Program-made: the position numbers and the translations under genes
From: Symmetrospora coprosmae
Lineage: Eukaryota > Basidiomycota > Cystobasidiomycetes > Symmetrosporaceae
NCBI GenBank assembly: GCA_008802785.1
Contig: VUYT01000054.1
Span: 1 to 64,000, forward strand
DNA: 64,000 nt
Direction of reading: 5' to 3'
Part shown: in pieces, positions 11,289 to 21,903 of the stretch
Layout: each line of letters opens with the position of its first letter
Position numbering within the stretch: position 1 is the stretch's first letter
Notes under the pieces: model-generated
Databases searched by the model: none
What the model saw: only the letters and a program-made list of their open reading frames with translations
Told to the model about the DNA's origin: nothing

Positions 11289-14200
11289 ATGTCTCGCTCT
11301 CCAACCGCGGAATCTGTCCATCCTGTGGTGGACGGGAAGATCGCTATGAATGCCTCGGACCGGGTGGAAGCCCACGATGTCGTGGCGGGTACATCCATTA
11401 ACGTCTGTCGAGCTTGTCATAGAGCATTCTCTGGACATCCGAATGACTGAGCGGACTATACGTGCAGTACTTCGACGGCTTTCGTGCTCATTTCAGGCAG
11501 GCGCCAGTGAAAGTGGGCTTCACATCGCCTCTTACACCTCTGACTCGAGGCTGCGGAGACGTGGCTAATCGAATCGTCCTCGTGCCTAGTTCATGAAGCA
11601 GATCGGGGAGTATGCTACCGGGCATGGATGGCAAAGCTACGAGGAATACATCGGTCAGGAGATACTATACCCGACCTGCGGCATTTCGGCAGTGGAGAAG
11701 CTGCTAGCCAGTCAACGAGGTGAGTACCCACTGACCAGGTGAGACGAACGACTCCTGACGCGCGGGTGTCTCAGTCACCAGGAAGATCGATCAAGTCACG
11801 GCAAGCGAGCTAGCTACTGCGCCTCTGACGGACGGGGACAAGGACCAGGCGTTCGCCGAACGTAAGCGCCAACTGCAAGAGCATGCTCGCAGTCTGGCAA
11901 TCGGGCTCTGTACCCAGATGTCGGACAAGCGGACAGTTCGTGCCTTCATGTGCACAGTTCATATCATACTGTACGTATGTGCCTTTGCCGAAGCTGATCA
12001 AAGGGCTGATGGAGCTCGCTTCCGCTTAGAGCTCGACTATATCACGAAGGCGTGCACATACCCCATCAGGAGTATCAAGTCTTTCGTCAAGCCGCTGAGG
12101 AGGCTGCGAAGCGCAAGCAAACCCTTCTTCTGCTGCCTAACCACAAGAGCTACATCGTAAGTCAACATCCTGAGTCCCTAGTCAGCGTGAAAGGAAGTAT
12201 TGCTCACCGTAGCGACTGTTCGCAGGATCCGATGAGTGCGTGGCTGAAGCGGTCAGCATGCTATCCAAGCTGACGTGGCGAAGCCCTATAGTCGTGACAT
12301 GGCTCATGTACCGACTTGGTCACAGCCTTCCTGTCTGCATTGCGTCTCGTGAGCCATTTGATGAGTTTTATGTGAGCGTACCGAGCTTACCGATCTGCGC
12401 AGAATCTCTGAACATACCCATCGTCGGGACACTGTTGGTACGAAATAGTTCGACAGGGACGACAGTGATGGCTTATTCGCCCCTTGCCCCCCACTCCTCC
12501 TCCCCGGGGCACACCCACCCAAAGACTGAAGAAAACAGGGGGAATGTTCATCAAGCGGCCATTTGGAGACGACCCGCTGTATCCCGAGCTTGTGAAAGGT
12601 GCGCCAACGTCAGAAGCCTTCCCTTGCAGAGCGCTGATGAAGTCATTGTCTTTGTTGTCGTAGAGTACATCGAGCAAATTCTGAGCGAAGGTCTCAATAT
12701 GGAGATCTTTATCGAGGGGACACGTAGTCGAACAGGCAAGCTGCTTCCGCCCAAAGTGGGGATGCTCAAATGTGAGTAGCTTCGGATGCGTCGTCAGCAA
12801 CATCTGCGGCGCTGAAGTCATTCGCTGCAGATATCATTGATGCAGTCCAAGCCGGTCGGACGACCGACGTGAGTAACACAAGCCCGGCAACTCAGCGAAT
12901 GGTTGAAGCCATGCCTTGACATGTCATCGCTCTGCAGGTCATCGTATGCCCGGTGTCTATTCAGTACAGCAACATTCTCGAGCTCGATACATTCTCAAAC
13001 GAGTACGTATTGCAGTTGGCCAACTGACTGGAAGATGCTGATACCCACAACTGCACAGACTGCTCGGCGTACCGAAAGTTCCAGAGTCACTCGGCGGACT
13101 CGTGTTCAGTGGTGGGAGGGCTTTACAGGTTATTGATCCTGAGCGCGAAGCGAGGAGTCTAACAGAAAGTTGATGGAGCCCATCGTACTCCGGCGCCTCA
13201 TAGCGCAAATTGGGGAAAATCGCCTTTCGATTCCAGAATCCATTCTCGCTGAAAGACTTCGTCGCGGCCCACAGCAATGCACACTCAAAGCCCACGGTCG
13301 CCCCAGGAGGACGTGAAAGCTGCGACGAGACCGCTCTACTCAAGAGTTTCGCCTATCGAGTGCTGTCCGATAGTGAGTGGCGTCAACTAACCTTGAACGT
13401 CCTCACTTACTGCGTCAAAAACGCCCTTGCCCTGCAGTCAACACCATCTCGCCTGTCGTACCGGTCGCAGTAGTCGCTGCGATACTGCTGAGTGGTTCGA
13501 AAAGGGTGCGTGCTCAAGTATAACCGGCCTCCGCGCTATACGTACAACTCGCTTATCCGATCATTATCGCGCAAGGGGCTCGAGCGATCTGAATTCATCT
13601 GTCAGATTGAGCGGCTCAAGGTCGCCCTGGCGCACAAGAGGATCGACAATCGAAGTACACTGGATCTGCTATCGGCGACCGAGATATTGGATCAGTGTGT
13701 GCTCGGCCTGTATATCGAAGCCGAGCGCGAGCTGAAAGTTCGCTCGCGACCAAGATCGCTCACTTCGCTAGGTGAAGCCGTCAAGATTCATCATGACAGC
13801 GTCGGGATTATTTACCTACCTATCAAGCTATTCGCTCTCGCTCTGCATCGGAATCAGGTTAGAGTGACCCTACGCTGAGGCCGCCATCGAGCTGATCCTG
13901 GCTCGATGCAGATGATCAATCACTTCGCCGCGGAAGGCTTCGTCGCTGTTGCACTCAAGCATAAATCGGCGACATCTTTTGGGGCCATCTCCGCGCTCGT
14001 TTCGTTCCTCGCGACCCTGCTTCAACAGGAGTTCGTGTACTCTCCCGGAAATGCGGACGGGAAGCTCCAAGACATATTGTCGCATCTGTCGGCGCGTACT
14101 AACCTACCCTGCTGGTACTCCATTTCCGCATCTGACAACCGCCTCTCATCGCGTGCATGCATACAACAGGCAGAGAACGTGATTCGGATCGATGGAAACT

Positions 14201-14873
14201 CCATTATGGCTCTATCTACAAGGCCTGCCCTGGAAACGCTTGGTGACTGCTATCATTCCTCTGTTACTGCCTTATTTCGCCGTCATTGACGCCACCTCTC
14301 ATCAGACTTCTACCGCTCTCTCATCTCGCCCTTCATTGATGTCCGTTTAGCGCGTCGTATACCTCAATCTGCCCTCACTGACTTTGCTTGGTTTAATCTA
14401 GGCGTACTGGGTCTTTGTCGTGACCATTGCCGGGCTCTTCTGCCCGGAGTCAACCTTCACGCCTGTACGCTGGTACAGGCAGAAGGACATCCTCAGAGTC
14501 GCACAACAACTCGCTACGCATCTGCACTTGCGCGGTACGTCCGCTTCGCTGCGCGCTCGTTATGACAGCAAAGCTGAAGCTGCTTCGTGTGTGTGCTTTT
14601 ACGTCAGGCGACATCTCGGTCGAATCAGCGAACCAAGTGACCCTTGATCAGGCTTTCACTTTCTTCGAATCGAGAGCGCTCCTAACAGTGCAGACCTCGA
14701 ATATGGGAGCCACTGGTGGCTTGCCGCTAGTCTCACTGGGTGATCCAAACAAGTTCGCCGATCTGCTCGCCAGATTAGATGAACTCAAACATGGCGAGAA
14801 TGGCCAGGATATATCTCCTGAGTACAGAGGTATGATCAGGCTCGAGGCTTACAACGACATGCTTTGGCAGTGA
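11289..14873 (+). CDS. Glycerol-3-phosphate / dihydroxyacetone-phosphate acyltransferase family protein
   Basis: Acyltransferase of the PlsB/GPAT/DHAPAT branch, which makes lysophosphatidate or acyl-DHAP, the first step of glycerolipid or ether-lipid synthesis. All four motifs are visible after splicing: NHKSYID (HX4D), GGMFIKRPFGDD, FIEGTRSRTGKLLPP and VIVCPVSIQYS, followed by GKIAFRFQNPFSLKDF. The gene is broken into roughly fifteen exons, some under 20 bases, such as the GAT CCG ATG A exon near 12227. Every join I tested keeps the frame. The start MSRSPTAESVHP is the first reasonable ATG. The C-terminal part includes PPRYTYNSLIRSLSRKG and ends in LEAYNDMLWQ. Whether it is GPAT or DHAPAT cannot be told from motifs alone. 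Confidence 0.85.
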
Positions 14874-15686
14874 TTCATTCCAAGTTCGTCCTGATCAGTC
14901 CATACAGAGATGCTTGTCCAGAAGCTGGCACCTAGGCCTAGAGATTGGTCTGGTGCAGGTCTGTCTAACTATCTGCGGAAGGGGAATGTGCTCGGGCGTT
15001 CAGAGCTGAAGTCCTTGGCCCCCTTCTTCTGCCAGGCAACGATTGGCAAGCGGATGCAAAGCTTTGAAAAGGGGGCCGTAGCGCTTCTTTAGGAGGTATG
15101 GTCGATTGGTCAGTACCGCCAATCCTCCATACGCCTTCTATCGCGCTATTTCTCGCCGGACATGATCGCGCCGGACAGATAACTGGGGCTGACGTGTTCT
15201 CTCCAACATCGCACTGTTTGAGCTAGGCTAAACACTACGGAAGACCCCGGATGCAGCGCGATACCGACAAGCCAGCCCTTGGGTCTCCTGCTCTCCTCAT
15301 GGTCTGCGATTTGTTGCTCCGGTATCTTGATGCCACTGTGTATGTACTGTACCTGCATTGGCTTCTCTGAAACGGGAGCTACCGGCAGAATTACCAATGA
15401 TCGAGCGAGTACAGTACGCATGAGCGACAGGGCATCACTTTGGAAGCGCATTTGCGGTCTGTCTGTCTGAGGCCCTGACGAGGTCCTTATGAGTCTACAT
15501 CGAGGCTCTCTACAGTAACTAACAGAAGTCAAGCAGATACATCCTTCACTGAGAATACAAAAGTGACTACTTCGCTATCTCTGGACCGAGTAGCCCTGAC
15601 CTGACGAAGCTGGTGGTCGGAAAGAATCTAAGCTAGTGTGTCACTTTCCGGAAATTGCATTGCACAGCGTAGAGCGGCCTCACAGA

Positions 15687-17289
15687 TCAGGTAGCGCAAT
15701 GGACGAAATGTATCCCACTCCGGAATCTGCCGAGGACAGGTAAGCGACACAGGCGGGACTGCGAAACGAGCCAGTTGCCCGGCTTACAGGTCACAAATCT
15801 TGCGATCGCTTGCACAGCATCTTTTGTCTGATCACTCTCGATGTCCCGCGCTTCAGTTTTGGAGCAGCGGATGGTCATTAGACGGTGGGCAATCGCAAGC
15901 GAGCCAGCCAAGAGGACTACAACTCACCGGAAGTGGCCAGCCAGCTTATTATCAGCATTGCAGTCGCTCCGACTGCTTTCCTTGCGAGAGTGCGCCATAC
16001 GTAGATTACCATGGTACCTTTGCGGTAGAGGCGAGAGTGCTTCGTCACTTTTGTAGCCAGAGAAGTAGAAGAAACTCGCGGACCGTCACAAGGTGCTTAC
16101 CTATCACTACTCGACTAGCTACGTTCGAAAGCGTCATAGGCACGACGCCCTGAGACACTGGATTGGTATCGAGGAACAAACTGATGCCCGACAATGACCA
16201 GCTTCGCCCGAGGAGCATGCCTAAAGCTACCGAAATGAATGCGATGGCTTCGGCAAAGCAGGGGCAGGGCTGAGCGGGGGCTGGGTGAACGAAGATCAAG
16301 AGTAGAGCGGTAGGCGTGAGGAGCGCTGTCACTATTGCCAAATTCGATCGTGAGTGATTGTCGGCTCCTTCTTTCCGGGAGATGCGAGCCTGGCTTACTG
16401 ACCTAATACTGGACTGCTCCGCGTGAAGACGTCGATTTTGTCCGATGATATCCAATACGCTATGGCCGAGCCGCATCCGATGAGCGAACCGACAGCGACG
16501 TCGAGCATGGTATGCTGTGGAATAGATGGCTCTGAGATAGATGCGGGACGCGCCCGTATGGTCGTACGCACCATGCCTGTATAGATACGGCCAAAAGTGA
16601 TTGACAACGAGAATAGTAGGAGAAGCAGGTACGCCGTAACGACGACTGTCGGGCTGTCTGTGATCACGCCTTGCATTTCGAAGAGGAAGAATGTTGCCAT
16701 TGAGAGAGCAGTGCTTGAATGGGCTGACGGGAAGCCGTACATCTGATCATGATTACCGGTGGACAGTCGAACAAGTGGAGGTGCAGATGGGCGAGGAATG
16801 CAGAAAAGGTCCTTCAAGATGGAAGTCCAGTAGCCACCTGATGTGAATCGTTCGATATTTAGCTGATTCAGGCGGGCCCAGAAAGACTAATGACGCTCTG
16901 CGCGACTACTTGCCTATGGCTAGAGTATAAAACAAGCTGAGCGAAAAAGTAAAGTAAATGTCAAAGGACGGGTTATTGCTGTGATCGCCGACGACTTCAC
17001 GCCTGTCAGATGACTTACCCGCGTCCCATGTCACCATATCCGAGCCAGAAGAAAAGAGGAATGAAGATCACGAAGAAGGTATGAGAACCGAGCAGCGAGC
17101 TGTAGACGAAGTACGCGTCGAGCGACTGGCGGCGGCATGCGTTCTTTCGGGTCCCAACATGTGAATGTCAGTGTATGGATGAGAACGGATCAGCGTTCTT
17201 TGGAAAGGTACTGAACCTGAATTGAGTGTAGGTAAGGCAGCTCCGCTTGTAGACTCGCAAGGAGCGGCCTTCTGATCTCCATCCTCCAT
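15687..17289 (-). CDS. LCB3: Sphingoid-base 1-phosphate phosphatase, LCB3/YSR3-like
   Basis: ER-membrane PAP2-superfamily lipid phosphatase removing phosphate from long-chain base phosphates. The start MEDGDQKAAPCES at 17289 is followed by an intron and then a membrane segment with SLLGSHTFFVIFIPLFFWLGYGD. Phosphatase motif 1 is KDLFCIPRPSAPP, motif 2 is YGFPSAHSSTALS (PSGH-like, with catalytic His), and motif 3 is spread over RIYTGMV and HTMLDVAVGSLIG (usual SR...H..D form, here RIYTGM...HTMLD). Downstream hydrophobic segments, including AIVTALLTPTALLLIFVHP, complete a multi-pass topology. There are several short introns; the C-terminal exons near 15.7-16.1 kb are less certain. It is next to a glycerolipid acyltransferase gene. 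Confidence 0.85.
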
Positions 17290-17982
17290 CGCGGTAAGAC
17301 TCGACTACAAGCGACCTCATTGAGCTGGCCCTCTCCAGCTTGAGCGGGGAGCAGAGCTGACATCGTTATCAAGCAGAGCTGCTGATGAATACGATATGTC
17401 TGGCTGAGAAGGGGTCGGTGAGAAGGATGTCGAGCAAAGCAGAACCCCAACACGGGAACGCCGGGGATGGGACACGGGTCCCAGCGGGAGCAGTAGCGCG
17501 GACACGGTAAATTTCGCATTGCTGTACAAGCTATCATATGCATTACCGCACGTAGGGGCTGCCACTGTTCTACGAAGCCTCTAATCCATATTCTCCCGTT
17601 CCGCCGCTGCTCGTAAGAGCCCGTCTCCTTCAGGCACCGAGAGCCTGTCCACGTTGAACGGACAGGGCTGCAGGTACGCTCCTTCCCTCAAAACACAAAA
17701 GCCAAGCGCTGAGAGCAGTCCTTGCCACAAGTGTGACCTTCAAGCGAACCATCGCATGCGGTTGACGAAGGCCTCGATGATAGCTGACCTCTCGAGCTAT
17801 CAGCCGGCCAGGCAAGTGCGTTTCAGCCCTACCTCGCCCTGCGGTATTGGCGGGCTCATTTCTGGTGTCAGCTAGTCACTGGCTTGGCTCGCTGACAGAT
17901 GAGATTCAGGTGAGACTCACGCTTGCTCATTATACTATAAGCGGCGCACGAACTTAAAGGCTGGCTCGCCATGTGACGAGCT

Positions 17983-18585
17983 TTAGACCAAGAAAGGGAT
18001 GGGCATAGCTGTATGTACTTTGTAGTGTCGATATGCCTCCGTCAGGCCGCTCCCCTCGAATTTCTGCTCTTCTGCAGTTGCAGCTCGTCAGTATATCCAG
18101 ATTGCACCAACAAAGGCGCAGGACGGCATTGCGCTCGAGCTCGCGACTGCTGTCGCAGCGAAGTTGGCCAGGTACGAGGTGTAAAAAGGATGGCGAACAA
18201 GGCTATACGGGCCCGATGTGATCAGGTGATTGGGTGTGTCGCTCGAGTGTATGACCGTGAGTGGTTTGCTGTATGTGACCCTTGCCGTTGCTGCGAACAG
18301 CAGTGTGGACGTAGCGGCGAGCAGTAGCGAGACCGCCGACCGTGTGCTTGAGGGCGACAAATGGGTGAGAGCCCGGACCACGGACACGCCTGCCAGCGAA
18401 AGCCAGCTGACGGCAAAGACTAGGAAGCGACGTCCAGGCAGGTTCTCGGTGTCGGTCCGGAATAAGAGCTTGCCAGCGGCAATGAATATCAGGTGGTTCG
18501 CGAGCGCCCACCTGCCCGGCAGAGTGGGCATGGCTGAATGTCGGAGCAGAGGCAGGCGTTCAAACGTGGACTTGCCCTCTCGCAC
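17983..18585 (-). pseudogene. ICMT/PEMT-like methyltransferase, second copy with premature stop
   Basis: Copy of the gene at 7681-8283. The first 165 codons are open and nearly identical, then the Trp codon TGG of the left copy (WIYW) is TGA at 18088-18090. The downstream frame remains readable as RAATAEEQKFEGSGLTEAY and then a diverged end, PIPFLV plus stop at 17983. Loss of the last 35 residues removes the conserved EE...RY...P segment, so the product is probably inactive unless the stop is read through. The change is a C-to-T transition on the plus strand. Confidence 0.8.
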
Positions 18586-18750
18586 GCGTTGAGGACCACT
18601 CTCGAAACTGCTGCTGATTTGGCAAGCGGGATGAGAGGATAAGACGCAATCGGCGCGAGATGAGGGAGAAGACTGACCACTGCTCCAACGGTTTGCGTCC
18701 CCGCCCGTGGGGCCAGCTCAGAGACAGATCGGCAACGGGATTGAATAGCG
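17985..18750. repeat. Duplicated segment, right copy
   Basis: Partner of 7683-8448, offset 10,302 bases. Identical over 18110-18474 and less similar at both ends. Most differences are transitions. Confidence 0.9.
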
Positions 18751-18886
18751 CCAAAAAGTGCTCGGCTCGTCTACTCGTCAAAGGACAGGCTGATTGCGCA
18801 CCTAGTCAAATAGGCAAGCGCCCTTGTCCCTAACCTCCTCGCCTCTATTCCATGCTACCTGCACCGCTTCAGCCATCTTCACGGGC

Positions 18887-19758
18887 ATGGACGCAGCGTC
18901 TTTCGCAGAGCTGGCTACTTGGCTGAGACAGGCAGTATTCGTCGAGAAACTTCATTTGTCGATACTCCCGGTCTCACCTGCTCGCGGATGCGATGAGGCG
19001 CTCTTTAGGCGGGCATACGAGTTTTGGAAAGCGCACTGGTTCCGGCGCATGAGATACGGAGATACCGCTAGTTCGGAAGAGGAGCAAAGGAGCATCGAAC
19101 AGTCCTACAGTGCCGTCTTCTTGTGTGGGTGAATAATTGACTGCGATGCAGACGCTTTATGGGCAGTATCGCGAAAGCTCGACTGACTTGAGCGCCTTCG
19201 ACTTCTTCGGTTATGCCCTCTGCAGCCTCTGATGAGGTCGTCTTGTTCAGCACGCCCAGCGGGATCGTTGCCATTGGCACGCTGCATCGCTTAGACCTCG
19301 ACGCTTTCGACAAGCGATTCGCGGCAACGCTTCCTTCGTTGGGTCCTGACTGGACTGAGATGCACAGGCGGGAGGGAGTCAGGACAGTGCTGTATGGCGC
19401 CAATCTGGTCGGGGATCCTGCGCACGACCTCAATGTGAAGGCCCCCTCAACCATCCTTGGTCGCCTCTATGTCGTCGCGATGCTGCGCAACTTCTTGACG
19501 AGTGGTATAGACATGGGTCTCTGTCGCATGAGGAGGAAGACCAAGATGGACACGCATGCAGAATTTGTGGGAGGGAAGAAGGAGGGGGAAGTGCATGTGC
19601 CAGGAAAGGGCGAGGAGCTGGGCGATATAATGACCATCAGCCAAGAAACGGCAAAGCTATTCCCTTTCGAGCCGCTTGGCAAAGCTTTCAATGAGCTCTG
19701 GGTAGGAAGGAGCACGGAATGGAGCCAGGTCGTGTGGGGAACCGCCGAACACAAGTGA
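18887..19758 (+). CDS. Orphan paralogous family member 2
   Basis: Two-exon gene, intron about 19125-19225, encoding about 255 residues. It starts MDAASFAELATWLRQ and shares FWKAHWFRRMRYG, VAIGTLHRLDLDAF, LGRLYVVAMLRNFLTSG and CRMRRKTKMDTH with member 1. The near-C-terminal block VPGKGEELGDIMTI is also shared. The protein is clearly related to member 1 but far less similar at DNA level than the adjacent methyltransferase copies. It is divergent from the broken methyltransferase gene, repeating the left-hand arrangement. Function unknown. Confidence 0.72.
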
Positions 19759-20077
19759 TATAGCCAACGCTCCGATCTCGGTGGCAGCCGATGTGCACGC
19801 CTTGAAAACAGAGTGCTACGGCCATTCCAGGTAAGTTCGAGTGATCGTTGTCATAGTCTCTAAAGAAGCAGGTCACGCTGATTCCGTCAACGTCACCGGT
19901 ATTTCTCGCCGGATAGGGTCGTGGCACTATGTCCTAGATACGCAGCATATGTTCGTTGAGAGAGGATCCTCTTGCTTGTTTAAGGAGAGGTGCGACGTCG
20001 CACATCGTCAGTATGGTCGGAACGCTTTGCAGACGTGCGTAAGTCCGTAGGCCATTTGCAGCTATTGACTACAAAGC

Positions 20078-20660
20078 TCAGAGCCTTTTCGACATGGCGA
20101 GCGCGCCTTCCTTCGTTGCGTTGCCTCCATTGAAGCCCGATGCGTGGACGAAGACGCAGCCGGGGATGCCGGAGAGATCTGAAAGGGCCTGGTCGCGGAT
20201 GCCGCGCCATCTGAGTGGGAACCTGGGACACGTTTTCAGCGTCAGCACATCATCCGAAGTCACCTGAGAGGGATTGGACAAATTGCTCGGGCAAGGCTTT
20301 CCGGCTCTGGAAGCTGTCGGGCTACACTGGCTCCGCCTGGACTCGCCACTTCTCTGACTCGTCCAGGTACACAATGTACACCGGCTTCTCGTCCTCGAGG
20401 AGGAAAAGGTGCTCCTGCGGGTATTCATAGCATACCAAAAGATTGTCGGCATGGGGCAACCAAAGCAGGGGTGGCCGCACCGTCACCGGCGCAAAGTTGT
20501 CAAAGACAGTGACCTTGCTGGTGTTGTTGAGCGTCTCGCGACTCTTGACGGCCGTCTCGATGAGATGGCGTGCCGGAGCCACGAGTGGACTGCGCGCTTC
20601 AGGGCTGCATCAGACTTGGACTCGCGAAGCTCCGAAGCGACCTGAAACGTGGCCTGGGAT
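20078..20660 (-). pseudogene. MYG1 (UPF0160) family 3' remnant
   Basis: MYG1 proteins are DHH-like phosphoesterases/exonucleases of nucleus and mitochondria. This segment covers only the C-terminal region: SWL/PARHLIETAVKSR, FDNFAP, EHLFLLEDE, WRVQAEPV, PDSFQSRKALPEQ and WRGIRDQALSDLSGIPGCVFVHASGF, then EGALAMSKRL. Two splice sites are preserved. One base is missing at the WLPARH position near 20578, changing frame, and an in-frame TAG stands between EPV and PDSF near 20325. The N-terminal DHH-like half (the HxGxFHxDE region) is not found upstream on this strand. I call it a decaying partial copy; a complete gene would be expected elsewhere. Confidence 0.75.
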
Positions 20661-21700
20661 AGAAGAAGTCAGCTGTGTGCGATTATCCAGCCCTGGAGCG
20701 TGTCGTGAAGCGTACATCGATCGTATCATTCGACCACTGTAGGCTGCACCGCACAGTGGCGTCCTTCTAGTCGTGGCCCGTCTCTTCACGTGTACGACGG
20801 GATGTGCTGTAGGGGGTCATGAGATGAGCGGACAGAAGGGAGCTATCGCCCGCTAGGCATAAGGAGCATGAGCGTCTGTGCTCTTCTCTCCGCTTGCATT
20901 TAGCACGACACACGCATAAGAGTACTCAACGGCAGCAGAGCTTGGAACGGCAGGAAGCGCGGAGTGGATTACGACACTGCAGACCGAGAAAGAGACATGG
21001 ATACTGCCGCTGGCCTCTACCGTGCAGACCGAAGGGGCGAGCAAACACGCTGAGTACAGAATCAAGAAAGAGAGATGGCGAGCAGCTTTGCGTGTGGACA
21101 CCAGAAGCTGCAGTGAATAGAGTCAGCAAGTAACTAGTGAGTAGAGCAGGCGGAGCACTGGAAAATACAGCAGGCGTAGCGTGTCGGGCAAGTAGTCAAT
21201 GAAGGCATGCGCAGGGGCAGGCGTTGTAGACGTGAGGGAAGGTCGAGCCATAACGGCCAAGAGAGTGTTTCACCGCAGGAGTCCGCTAGTATGCTCAAGC
21301 ATTCGTCAAGGAAATCAAAGCGAGTCAGAACAATGCAGTATCGAGTGCGGAGTCAGCGAGAGCGAGAGGGCATTCGGGCGGCCGATGGCTGACGGCCTTG
21401 CTTGAGCCAGTCCCCTCGGGGCCACTCTACCTCGCTTATGCTCTACCTCGCTCATGTCAGCGGCAGAGAAGGCAGAGAGGATCGTCTCACCGTAGGCTCC
21501 GGATATCTCGTCTTGTGCTGTGTGACGTCGTGCTGGCGGATTTTCGCCAGGGCCGCCAGCGCCGTCCGGTACGTCAAACGCGTCCGGCACCCCATTATTC
21601 AGCGGCTAGCGGTGCCATTGCATCACTCCCAACATGGTGATCTTGCTTCTCTCCTTACCAATCTTATCTACATACGCGCTAGGAGTGTAAGCTGAACTCA
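20661..21700. other. Gene-poor stretch
   Basis: About 1 kb between the MYG1 remnant and the F-box-like gene. It has purine-rich AGCGAGAG-type sequence near 21340-21375 and only short mutually overlapping open frames. I see no RNA gene or repeat that can be supported. Confidence 0.4.
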
Positions 21701-21903
21701 GTAAATCCCAGACCTGATGAATCGCGTCGAGTGCGTTCAACCTCGCTCGTCTACTTTGAACCCGCTGATTTCGAGGTCTCGGCGCGTCTCCATTCCGATA
21801 GACCGGAGCCGCATGAATCCCGAGTACGCGGCACGTACGTACAACGCAGCTCCAGGCTGATGTAACCTCGTCTCGATGTGCGCAGACGCAGACCCGTAGA
21901 AGC

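Noticed and set aside
20853-21101. Minus-strand frame with a signal-peptide-like hydrophobic start, possibly the N-terminal part of MYG1
   Set aside because: It lacks the conserved HxGxFHxDE-type motif and does not connect by a splice to the remnant.
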